From NCBI RefSeq assembly GCF_015832195.1, contig NC_052019.1:46627016-46691015 (forward strand): 64,000 nt of DNA. The letters are read 5' to 3'. The notes under the pieces were generated by a model, which did not search any database, was not told where the DNA came from, and was given only the letters and a program-made list of their open reading frames with translations. Position 1 is the stretch's first letter, and each line of letters starts with the position of its first letter. This document shows positions 50,636 to 61,999 of the stretch, piece after piece. Source of the DNA: Motacilla alba alba (lineage: Eukaryota; Chordata; Aves; Passeriformes; Motacillidae). A program made the translations under genes and the position numbers.

Positions 50636-53600
50636 ATTATAAAGCACTGTTTGCACCCAGCACTGGATCAATAATTAGGAATTCTTAATAAACACCAGTT
50701 TCTCCCCATTTACTGTTAATTGTGCATGCCTTTCACTAAACAGGTGTCAGTTTAAAGGCTGGCTTTTCTAGCTCATCCACCACATTGTCAAACTTTTTAT
50801 TAAACCTAATTTTTTTCTTCTACTCAGTAGCTCAATTATGCATTAAATACAAAGAATTGTTAAATCATATTTATTGAGGTTTTACCACTGTTGGAGACAC
50901 ATATTTTGCAACATTAAAAGCTTCAAAATATGTTGTAAATTATTTATAAGTATTTGTTTTGTCATATTGTTTGGTTTGGGGTTTTTTTTTGCAAATATAA
51001 ATACAATTTTGAATCACTGATCTTTACTTCAGATGCATGGAAATCAATTATTTAAAATGTATTTTGAGGTTTAAACAACTATACCATGTCTACCTCTACC
51101 ATAATCTCAGCCTGCATCAAGATGAAAAATGAAGATGAATCTGCCACTTAAAAACAACTTGCTACAGCTATATGAAGTATCTGATACAGCTCTCAGATCC
51201 CACTGCCTGCATCCCAGTTAAGTAATAAGCCCAGGAGGCTGATAGCAGCCTTGGTGCAAAAGGTGACCCAGGAGGATTTTGCCATCCCAAACCCGATTCA
51301 AAATCTGTATTCCTGGGACTGCCACAGCAACTCCTTGCAAAAAGGCAGGGTCTGAGCGAGAAATAGGAGACTTTAGCACACCACATGAGTTCTTCATGTT
51401 CCAGAGTCCAAGGCAGATTTGTCTGGAGGCAATTTACCACGTGTAATTTATAGCAGACCCTTGCTGGAATGACTTGCACTCTTCAGATGTACATCCAATA
51501 GCGAGCTGCCACTCCATGTGGGTGCTAATGCACAGGTCAAAGTACAAAATCCAGCACCCGGAAACACCATGAGGGTCTTCAGCTCTCCTTGAGAGAAGCT
51601 GAGCTAACAACTCAGCAGCTGGGCTGCACACACCCATGGATGTGCCAGGATGTATCCTCCCCGACTTCTGACAGGTGTAATACAGGTTATTTTCTTCTTT
51701 TTAAGATTTGACACTGTTCTTCAATAAATAATGAGGTCAAGTAGTTATAATGAGGTTTTCAGCCTAAGAAATTTGGAGTTTTAACTCTTAACCTGGTCCT
51801 TAGAGATGCTGAGCACTGGATTCACGTAATGGAAGAAATGCATGAGGAATATGCAACTTATGAATCTGTGAGACCCTGGTAGCCTTTCACAGTGTTTATG
51901 AGCATGGAATTCAGAAGGCACTATCTAATAGTCTTTTACATGTCTCATGCCCAATCTATAAGTTGCATACCTGAACCTGAGCCACAGCCTGTGAAGCACT
52001 AGCACCCACCCAGGAGTATCTGCCGTACGTGAGGGAGCAGTGCTTAGGAAATCACACACTGAAGGCGTGTCCCCAGGGCACCCTGCATGGCAGGGCAGAT
52101 ACCCAGCCTTCAGCAAATCACCTCCCAGAGAAGCAGCCCAGACTAGGCAGCATCAAGCTCAGCAGATGACCTCTCTATCAACACTGGAAGAGATCCACAA
52201 TAAGCAGAATGTAGATAATTTTATTGAAATTACAGCATCAGAAGTCCTTAACTAAAAAAACAACCTAAAGTAATATTCTTGTTACTTTTTCTTCAGAATG
52301 ATAGGAGCAGCTTTTGTTCAATCCAGTGCCAAGCTTTCTAGATATTAATATACACAAGGTAGATTATAATCCTCTGCAAGTACATCTTAGACCCATAACA
52401 CCACTGTAGTATCAAAAAGCAACTTTTAGCAATCTCGCACCACCCCTGTATCCTTACTATTTTCAACGGGGAAGCAAAGCCTAACATTGCATCAGCAGGG
52501 AGTACAGTGATGAACATAAAGCTGCCATGCCCTAGATCACCACCCTAAAATCTAGAACATCATTTTGGCTTGACCAGAGGGAAGGACCTCCCTCATACTG
52601 CATGGGCAATAGGTCCTGAACTGCCAAGCAAGACACCACACAAGCCTTACCAAAACTGAAACAAGTTGATTTTCATTAGCCATATATGCAAATGCATTAC
52701 GCCAGCAACATGTCACGTTCTTAGTTATTCATTTTAATGTGCCCACTCCCCTCTGGGAAAGGACTAGAGACCTTTCCTGGGTATTTTTTGCTGAAGTAGC
52801 AGAAATTGTTACAGCATCAAGTATAGCATCAGTATTTAATGTTCTCATATTGCAAACCCTCTGCCACACACAGCAGTCCCACCAGCTTTGATATTTATCA
52901 GTGATAAGAAAGTTCTTTTAAATCCTCACAGCAGTCAAAACACCCCACCAGCGAAAGCCTGGAGGATACCAATGAGAAAGGACAAGGCTGGATTCATTAT
53001 TATTTTAACAGCAGCCCACTCTTTCAAACCAGTTGATACTTCTGAAGGCTGTTTGAGTGGTGGAACTGTTCCTAGGCTATTAAATTGGTGTAAGTATTTA
53101 CTCTGAATAATATTTTTGTGATTCAGCTGCCAGATCTCTTTTATCTGTAGCAATTTCCAGTTAGTAGGTGTCATTTGCACATTGCTTTACATATATTTAA
53201 GGTCTTATGGATTAGCTGTGTGTTTCCCAGCTTTGTAACAGATTTCCAAGCCTCTTGCAAGAGCTGATTCAGCAATAGGACACCACAGGCTACAATATCA
53301 TCAAATATATCTTAGGCAACAGATACATATTTTGACTTTATCCCTCACACAGCATCAGAGGTATAAAGTATTAGGAATACCAGCTTTAGGAAAACAGCAG
53401 ATGTTTTTGCTCCCACAAGACCACATATTAAAATATGAGTCAGTAATGGAGAACATGCCTACAGCTTTCCATGGACTGTCCCCATTTTAAGCAGCTAAAA
53501 TAAAGGAATGTCTTTTCACTCTTTAGCCTGTGCATCCATGGATTTTATGGCACTTTTTACAGTCTGTCTCTAACATCACCTCTGCTTGGCACCAAGCAGT

Positions 53601-55145
53601 CCCACAAGTCAAGAACCAAGCCTCAGAAGGTTTAAAATTAAAAACAAAAGAAAAAATTACCTCAGGAGAAAAAAAAACAAAACCTTGTAAGATCAATAAA
53701 TACTATGTTCCCATTTCATAGATGGAGAGAGAGACCTCTCCACGCTATATTTAATGTACATAGCCTGTAAAGCAATACAGCACTGGCTTTATCCAGGCTG
53801 GGGATCAACACAAGAAAACACAGAACTGACTCAGTTCTTCAAGCAAGCATTTTTAAAGAGCCCCAACCTTCCAGTTATAACAGACTTATACCAGTTTAGA
53901 TATCGCTTACCCCCTCCTCCTTTTTCAAAGGCTCAGCTTTCTCCATTGTGCATCGAGGAGGGCAGCAATCACCCACAGCAATCCCTGCCCACAGCACAGC
54001 AGGCAAGAAGGGAACCCACTTCCCAGCCCCTGAGCCCTTTATAGTTTGTTTTGCCACCTGGTGTGAGACCCAGCTGGGATGAATCCTCTGGAACTGCTCC
54101 ACCCAGAACACCAGGCTGTGTAATTCATGCAGCCTCGTGGCTGTCAGAGCAGAAAAGGAGCCACTCCATCTCCCACTGCACTCGTAATTCTGTCTGCTGA
54201 CCAGGGCAGCAGCAACTTCTGCAGCAGGCCTAGAAGAAAAGTGTTGTGAGCTCCTTGCAAAGTTCCTGCAGAAATCTTTCCAACATTCTTCAGTTTAAAA
54301 AAAAAAAAAAAAGCTACTCCCTCTCATCCATGAATAACACCTTCCCAAAAAGTCCTGCTTGCAGTCAAAAGGACACTGGCACTTTGTTGGCACAGACCTT
54401 TCACAAAGACCACAAGAAGAGTTGAAAGTTGTCGAATTATAGGGAAGCACCAACATTTCCCCCTGGAAAAGAAAAGGCTATCAGCAGCAGCCTAAAAACA
54501 AAAGGGTTGACTTTTGTTTACGATACTTGACTGTGAGAGCAAACTGGGCCACCCTTTTAGAGCTGGATCCTGCTCCCTGACTGTGCAGCTATTTTTAACT
54601 TCTGTCTTTTTATGACAATCTGGCTATGAACTTTGCTGCAGCTCCTCACACAAAGAGAATTCACAGACTTTCAGCAAGACTGCCATGTTTTAGATTAGAT
54701 GGCAGTTTTAGCTGAAAAAATGGCAAGGAAAAAGGTGGCTTCTCTTACTCAGCAGATCTGTGCCTGTGTGTGTTAGGTTATAATGTTTTGATGCTGGCGA
54801 CGAAACACGGTCCCCTTGTTCTTAGCCATTCAGCCTGCAGAGCTCAGAGACCATCCATATCTTACTGCTTTTCAGAGCACATCTGTATGAAACTTGAGGG
54901 GTTTGTTGTCCAGTTTGGGTTTTTTCCCTAGGGGATTGGTTTTTTTGGGTTCTTTTGGCGGGGTGGTGGTGCTGCTGTTTGGGTTATTTTTTTCTATAAT
55001 TCTGTATATAAGAAGCACAGGTGGATCTGCCCTATAGCTGCCTAACCACACTCTGTGTGTCCAGAATCTTGTCCCATCCAGGACCCTCAAGATCTGTTCA
55101 GCTACCAGTAGGGAAAACATCATGGGACTCACATTTAAGTTAAAT

Positions 55146-55998
55146 TTATGACATTCTCACATAAATCCGCGGCCTCCAACAGCTAGGGCTTTGAACAGAA
55201 TATGAGAGATTTACGATAAAAATCACCAGGCATACGAAAACGCCACTGAGGTTAAACAAAAACTCCTCAAGAGGCAGGTCTGCAAAGCAAGTGTGTCTTC
55301 TGGCCACAGCACAACCTCTGTCCTCTGGGTCTGTTGCCACAAGAACCAGCTTTTCCTGCCCCTGACAGGGAAGCCCAGTGCAAGCAAAGATGTCCCAAAA
55401 GCCATGCTGTTGACTGCCACATGTATTGCAAAGCACACGGCCTCTAAGATATCCTGTAAGAGGTGGTGCAATGTCCAGGTCCCTACAAAAAAAAGCAGGA
55501 GGGGACAGAGGAGGAGCAGCCCTCCCTGTCCAGGGATGTGTGGGACAGCCTGGTCTTGAAGACAAGCAACACTCCCACAGCCTTTGTTCCATGTGTTTGT
55601 TTGGTGGCACGTGCAAGTGGAATTCCTCAAAGCTGGCCACAGCAGAGATGACATGGGTGCAGCTGAAACCTCTGCTCCTTCCCAGTGGCTCCCTCCAGAG
55701 TCTAGCTTTTAGCTTCCTGAACTTAAGGGGAAAGCTTTATTTGGGGGATGGCAAAGGTGTTGATGGCTTGGGTTTTTTAAAATATCTATGTGATTTCATT
55801 AGATTCCCTAAGATAGAAAACTTTAGAAATAAAGCAGCCAAATACATAAATAAAAGTAGAGAAAAAAAGAAAAAAAAATTATGTCACCCTCAAGCAGTTC
55901 CATCAAGGGATGACATTTTAAATCACATCATGTCTCACACCCATTTCTTAGTGCAAAATAAATCACTTGAACAGAGTGCAAGCCAATTTTTACTTTAA
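55146..55998. other. Region of long overlapping open frames, no gene recognised
   Basis: Open frames of 190 codons (plus, 55426-55998), 164 codons (minus, 55146-55640) and 143 codons (minus, 55223-55654) overlap here. The plus-strand frame ends in a lysine-rich stretch encoded by an A-rich tract. The 164-codon minus frame has a hydrophobic segment near its C-terminus (FNLSGVFVCLVIFIVNLSYS), which could be a chance product of T-rich codons. No motif, family or splice structure is recognisable. The local rise in GC makes long frames more likely by chance. Confidence 0.15.
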
Positions 55999-56982
55999 AA
56001 AATGTTGTGTCCTAAGGCTCTCTTCTTGAACTTCAAAAGCATACTTCATAATTACTCCACCTATCAAAGGAAACTCAATATTGCACCTCCAACCTAGCTC
56101 TGCTTGTGTTATAATTTTTATTTGTTAATAAATTATATTAATTTTAAACTGGTTATTCTCTCTTGAAATTACATCTTTCAAATGGGTACGCAAACTTATT
56201 TTAAATTAACATATTTACCTTAAAATTATATATCAGTAATTTGTTTATGACTTTTCTTGCCTCTTAATTCTTATATTAGGATTTCAGTCTTTGGGTACCT
56301 CATTTAATTTTATTTGAAAACTGTTGTCTCAATTTAAGAGTCCAAACCTATTCCATAGAGCTTGACATCTCTGGCGAGCAAAAACTTATTTATCTGGCAT
56401 ATTTGTATAGTTTTGTTTGGACTCATCGTTATGCACTGCAAGGTCTTTTGTCACAGCTGGAAAATGTGGAGGTCTTGTTAGCAAACTAAAAATCTGCTCT
56501 TTCAGGTGCATGCATTTACTCTTAAAGAGTACAACACGTTGGTGTTTTTTAGAGGGGCTACATTGTTTTATTTCGATCACAAGTGTTTTACTTAATGCAC
56601 AGTCCTTGCAAATACATTCAAGAAAGTCAGGCATGGCAGGTAGGGTGTTTTCAGTGGAGGAGAGGGTGCCTCTGGACAGGGAAGCAAGGTTCAGTGCATA
56701 GTGAAGTGTGATAATGAAGGCATCATTCTTCACAGGTTCCCACAGTCAGCATTTAAGAGCCTTCACTGATTTATCAAGACTAGTCACATGCTTAAATGGA
56801 TGAATAACAGTTGCAAAATGGTAGAAAAAATTCAGCACGTTGTTGCCAAAATGACATAAATCAACACTCTTAAAAACTCCAGCATGCAGAAAATACCTTC
56901 ATGGCAGGACCAACCAAAATAGCTTGTAGAATCTTGTGCCTGAGAGGAACCTGTGCAGGGAAACAGGCAGGGAAGTTCACAC

Positions 56983-57043
56983 CCAAGCAATGCTCAGCTG
57001 GATTCTGAGGCTCTCATCATGGACCAAGGCATCCTGGAGTGCA
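56983..57043 (-). other. Candidate exon, minus strand
   Basis: A strong acceptor on the minus strand (TGTTTTTCCCTTTGCAG) precedes 61 bp that are open in one frame, reading ALQDALVHDESLRIQLSIAW from about the first codon. The possible donor, TTGG|GTGTGA, is mediocre, and the same frame stops three bases later. It could be an internal exon, a terminal coding exon, or chance. The peptide is not recognised. Confidence 0.15.
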
Positions 57044-57374
57044 CTGCAAAGGGAAAAACACATCCAGTTGGTGAACTCAACTACGTGGCTGAATAAAACA
57101 TTTCCCCATTGAAAGAGAAATCTTCCCAGAGATGCCTTTGGGATATCTGGGCAGAACACAGGAAAGAAAAGCAAAGCAGAGATTGTTCCTGGAGAATAAG
57201 TTGTCAGTGTTACGTTAAGATCAGTGCCTACAGGATGCTATTCAGTGCCAGGTGGGTACTTTTTAGTCTGCAGGGTAATTTTTAATAAAAAAGATAAGAT
57301 GAGGACTGTCTCACCATTCCAGTAAATTACATATCTACATTCAATTTTTTTTCCAAGTATCAGTAGATGACTAC

Positions 57375-57395
57375 TTTTTTTTTTTTTTTTTTTTT
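57375..57395. repeat. Poly-T run, 21 T
   Basis: An uninterrupted T homopolymer (poly-A on the minus strand). No retrotransposon body is recognised on either side. Confidence 0.9.
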
Positions 57396-59377
57396 GCCAA
57401 TTCTAGATGAACTCTGGGTACCAAATCTATGAGACAAATAGCCTGTGTCTCAGACTGCTACTCCCCAAACATGACACATTTTATCATCTTGCCCTCATTA
57501 TTCCTTATGCACAACAGTCTTCCTCTAGGCAAGAAACCTGGTCTTGCTCTTCCTTCAGCCAAGCTCTCTGCTCACAATGGAACCCACAGAGTCAATCCCC
57601 TTTTTGAGTTCTGGTGACACCCATCACAGGAAGATGGACTAAATCACAGGAAGATGGAAGAAGCACAAGCGCACCAAAGAAGAACAGTTTCAAACCAGAC
57701 TCATGGTCTTGAATAAATCGCAAGGCAGGCTCCCAAATCCCAGCTCATGAAGATGAAAATGTAGCTCCTAATTCTCCCCATGTGTTTCAAACAAAATTTT
57801 ATGAATGAAAGATGGATCTTCTCCCCAGTTGCTCCCTTCTAGTGCAACCCACCCAATTCCAGATTAACCCACCTTGTTCTAGCTCCATCTCCTCTGTGTG
57901 GTTGAAAATAAAGCAGGGAGCTGCACCAACAGAGACACTGGATTTCTCCTTGCCAAAGGAGCAGGCGCATGAGGTAGGACGCAACATTTGCTGGAAGCCC
58001 AGATGTTGAAACGCATGTTTTTCTCCAGAAAAATGAAAGAGGAAAGAATCATGTGGAATGAGGCAGTGCAGTTCCTCTCTTTTATGTTGCGAGAACTTCC
58101 AAAAGAGAAGTTTCTTTCAAACAAAAGTGAGGCATGGGTAGTTTTCCAAATGTTTTCGTTTATTTATGATAGTTGTCTTCATTTAATGAGCAACGTGTTT
58201 TCTCTCAAGTCTGGCATAGCCACTGGCTGAAGCAACAGATGTACCACACTGATGATCCTGAAGAACAAAAACACATCTGTCTGCAGTAGTTCTTTTGGAC
58301 TCTGAGGACCAAGCCTGTGGGAACTTCACAGAGACTTGAAGTCCTTATTTATTCATTGTTGATTTATTTATATACCTTTATGCAAGAGCTTTAATGCTAC
58401 ATGATAATGTATACAGAAAATTTTAGGATACAAATTACATTTTTTTCCATATTTTAATATATCAAGCAAAAAAAAAAAAATAGAAGCAGCTTCAGTCATC
58501 TGTAAAATGGCATGTTGTTAGAACTTTGTGTATTGAGGCAGGCATTGGACATTTTATAATGTACACAATTGGCACACCTGGGAAAAAATACATAGACTGC
58601 TAGCTGATACATAGACTGAAATGCCTAATCTCTTCTTTAGCACATTTACGGTTTAATTACAAAACCTACTGAACAATTAAAATTCAGGTCAGCACACTGC
58701 AGCAATATCAGGCTTTGATGTGGGGTCAACATTGGTCACAGTCCTGTACTCATTACATAGGTTAATCAATTTGGTGGAGTAAATATGACAGGGCTGACCA
58801 AAAATCGATGTAATTACCATTGCTCTGAGAGCACAGGCAAGCACAGCTGGTTTATGTGTTTGTAAGTAGTATTTTTGTCCAACAAGCAGAGATCCAGAGC
58901 TGTTGGTGTAAAGCAGATTTGTTTCTTCTGCGAGCAGAAGAAACTGCACGTGTGACACGCAGCAGGGTGTGCACCCTCAACACACACACACAAACAGTCA
59001 AATTGTACAAATGGACTGGTACAGATGAAATGGGCTGGGAATGTGTGTTTATGACTGACCCAGCCCTCTGCCCCCAGCTCATGAGACCTCCTGGCTTCGG
59101 ACACCTTTCAAACAGTAATTACTTAACAGAAATGGATCGCTGCAGCCAGATTAAGGATTGCTTTCTCTTGCCCAGACATGGATTTTTCTCAATGCCCAAA
59201 TAACAGAAACCCATCACAACCTTCAGACAGGTCATTATTTGTTCAGCATGAGGAATGTCAAAGGCAAAAAGTGTCAAACCCCTCTGAACTGGGGAAGAGA
59301 GATTGCTGCTGGTTTTGGGTAGGATGCACAGAGTTTGCTTCCTGCCCTGAAAGCCAGGAGCTATCGGGTTGTTCAGC

Positions 59378-59503
59378 CTGGGATTTTTGCAATAGTCACT
59401 GAATTCCACTGAAAAGAGAGTGACAGCGAAGAGGTTTGAGCTGGGATTTTTGCAACAGTCACCAACCTCCCAGGGAAATGCAGTGAGAGCTGAAGAGTTT
59501 TGA
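59378..59503. repeat. Diverged tandem duplication, 63-bp period
   Basis: Two adjacent units at 59378-59440 and 59441-59503 both start CTGGGATTTTTGCAA(T/C)AGTCAC and both end in a related GAAGAG-TTTGA segment. The middle parts differ, so the duplication is not recent. Confidence 0.8.
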
Positions 59504-61560
59504 TCCCTCGCATGGAAGTTGATAGCAAATTAATATGCATTTCCATGGGGGCAGGAGTAGGTCTGGGTGCCACAATCCCATAAGCTCTTTTGAAAATCAC
59601 AGCCTTAAATGGTAATATTCTGATATTCCAAATATGTGGGGTTAGGTAATTTTTTCAAATTCTTAAAAATATAGTAGGCATAATTTTCTTCTGCCTCTCA
59701 GTTCCTATGAGATAAAAGGAGTCTGGCTTTACAAGCAGCAAGATTTACCAAAGTAGTTCCAGAGAAGTTTTAAACCATTTTCTACAGTATTTCTGAATTT
59801 TTTCCCCAATTTTTCTTCCTGTAAAATGTGTGCCATACAGGATGTAGGACCGAGGGCACTATCCTGGCTGAGCATTTGCCTGGGCTGACTCTGGGGCATT
59901 TGCAATGGGTGTCACCAATCCCTGTTGCTCACCTTGGTGGCACCGTTCCCAGGAACAGCTAGCCTGCCCCAAGTGACAAGCGACCAAGGGAGAGGCTGCA
60001 GGGACAGCCAGACAGTGCATGACAACAGGGCATGGCACTGCAGTGGCCTGCTGGGCTTTCACTAGGACGTGTCAAAATAGTAAAACTGGGCAGTAAAGAA
60101 GAAAATGCTTTTTTAATAAACCATGGGTTGTCCCTTTGTAAACCAGAAGTTTAACTGCTCTAGAGACAAGGTCTGTGTCTCCTTGTGCTTCTTCACTGGT
60201 GCCCATTTCAACAGCCCCTTTCTAGACTGTAGGAATAACAATAACAGCAGCCTTTAAGTGTTGCTGCAGTGCTAATGCTTAATATTAGGAAAAGCCATTG
60301 ATGAACAGATCTTTACTGCTCATTTTGTGTTTGAGTCCTGCTCCGTACAACACTCTGCTCTCTCATGCTCCCCACCCACTGCATTTAAACGAACAAGCCA
60401 CGTTTTCTTCATGTCATCTCCAGCCATCCCAAGAGCTTTGATCACCAAAGGAAACATGTCAGAGCTGGCAGTGTTCTCATTCTGGGGAAAATGTTGATAT
60501 TTTGGACTTATTTTTCTTGTGCATCAGAATGACAGCAAGTATTTTCAACTGGTTTAGTTTTCCAAGCAAGAAAAGCACTCTGGTCAGGATAGCTTATTTC
60601 ACTTAGCTTTAATGTATCATTTGTAGGCTGACTTTATTTATTTTTTTTAAACTACTTAGTAACTGCTTCCTAAAAAAAAACCAAAAACAAAACCACCACC
60701 TTCAAGGAAGAAATTGCTTGGGAAAAAACACCGAAGCTGCTTATTGTAGCAGCAATCAAAAAGGACATATTAATATCTCACTTTTATATTTTCAAATAAA
60801 ATTCACTAAAATGACCACAAAGCCCCTGTATACTCTTCTTTAAAGAAAAAAAAAAAAAAAAGGCATTTTGTGTGGAAAAGCATTGTGAGCTATTTTTCAT
60901 GGACAAACTGAAGCTACCAGGGACAAACACAATGTCTTTTTGCTCTCTGTCACCTCCTAATTACCAAGTTTTACTCCCAGCTGCTCTGTGGACTTCAGCT
61001 GGGTCACTGCAGACACGAGGGAGCAGAGAGTGTGTAACCCCTGAACCGAGTTAGCGGAGTACCAACACCCCACTAGGGACTATAGAAATACGTATCTGTA
61101 GCAGACTGGGAAGTGTCAGTCACTGGAGCTTTCCCTCTCACCCTTCACAGCAGCAGAACTGGTCCCACCATGACCTGACCGTTTTCCTCTATCTCCAGAA
61201 ACCTCATGTGGCTTCCTTTTTTATTCCCAAGTCTGGGAAACACAGGCAGTCCAAGGGCAGCGCAGTGCAGAGCCAGCAGGAGGTGCTCCTATAGCAAGGA
61301 AATCTGTCCAACAGAATAAATCCTACATCTGTGGCACCAAATTTCCCTTCTGCTATAATACAAAACACGTTTGGCATACTCCAAAAAGGGCTTTTGGCAT
61401 AGCAGGGGAGCCAGTTTGGGCTCTCCTACTGCAGAAATCTAGATGGATGCAATATTTCTCTTGTTTTTAAGTTACTGCAATCAAGCATATTGTAAAGGAG
61501 AAAAAAATAAATGAAAATATGTAGTTAGATTCTAGTAGACTTGCAGTTTCTGAATTTCTT

Positions 61561-61741
61561 TTACAAATGCCCATAGAGTATTCCGTCTTTATCCTCCCAA
61601 GTCACTGAGAATAACACATCAAAGAGCATGTTTGCATTTCTATAATAGATAACAGCATTGACATAAGCTTCAGGGTTCATACAAACTATAAACTGAATTA
61701 CCAATCGCCTGTCTCGCATATTTATAAACTGTAAGTCGAGC
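61561..61741 (-). other. Candidate terminal exon, minus strand
   Basis: A strong acceptor on the minus strand (GAATTTTTCTTCTCCAG) lies directly upstream. One frame is open from it for about 60 codons, to a TAA at 61561-61563, with a balanced residue mix (ending FSVTWEDKDGILYGHL). A second frame stays open for 23 codons, starting ARLTVYKYARQAIGNS and stopping near 61670. Which frame applies depends on the preceding exon. Joining 61893-61959 would use the second frame. Joining 63170-63301 directly would stop after five codons. I recognise neither peptide. If coding, this would be the 3' end of a gene whose upstream part lies beyond the right edge. Confidence 0.25.
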
Positions 61742-61892
61742 CTGGAGAAGAAAAATTCCAACTACAGGTGAAATAATTATTCCAAAGCTTTTAAAGAGTC
61801 ACTTCTGAGGTGCAATCTGACTTCTGGTGGATGTGAATTATCAGTTTGGTTTGTACTAGCCTCTGCTTGCATAGCAGGAGTCAAATGGTAAC

Positions 61893-61959
61893 CTGGGCTC
61901 TGCTGATCACCGCCATGGCAAGGTTGACATCACTGTTTGAACAAGGGATTTTGTAAAAG
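61893..61959 (-). other. Candidate exon, minus strand (weak)
   Basis: A 67-bp segment between an acceptor ACCTGCAG, whose upstream tract is purine-rich and therefore poor, and a donor CAG|GTTACC. One frame gives 22 codons (FYKIPCSNSDVNLAMAVISR, then AQ). It ends on a whole codon, compatible with the 23-codon frame of the next candidate. It is not phase-compatible with 63170-63301 in this frame. It is weak on splice quality and the peptide is unrecognised. Confidence 0.12.
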
Positions 61960-61999
61960 CTGCAGGTCTCTCTCTCCTGGCTGGGAAGGAAGGGATTTC

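Larger units (their letters stand above)
50636..61560. other. Non-coding unique sequence, no gene confirmed
   Basis: Unique sequence. It contains a cluster of overlapping open frames at 55.1-56.0 kb, a T21 run, the 63-bp duplication at 59.4 kb, a 13-A run (58468-58480), a 16-A run (60846-60861) and one splice-bounded candidate at 57.0 kb. A 16-bp direct repeat (ATCACAGGAAGATGGA, twice) occurs at about 57622-57657. No repeat family was recognised. Confidence 0.5.

Noticed and set aside
54900..54965. G/T-rich tract considered as a telomere-like or G-quadruplex sequence
   Set aside because: The units are irregular and not TTAGGG. It looks like ordinary low complexity, as do similar tracts near 10.9, 36.9 and 63.5 kb.
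57622..57657. ATCACAGGAAGATGGA repeated twice
   Set aside because: A small slippage duplication, noted in the span description and not informative on its own.
58486..58560. CATCTGTAAAATGG resembling part of a MIR element
   Set aside because: Only about 14 bp match, and the flanks do not extend the similarity.
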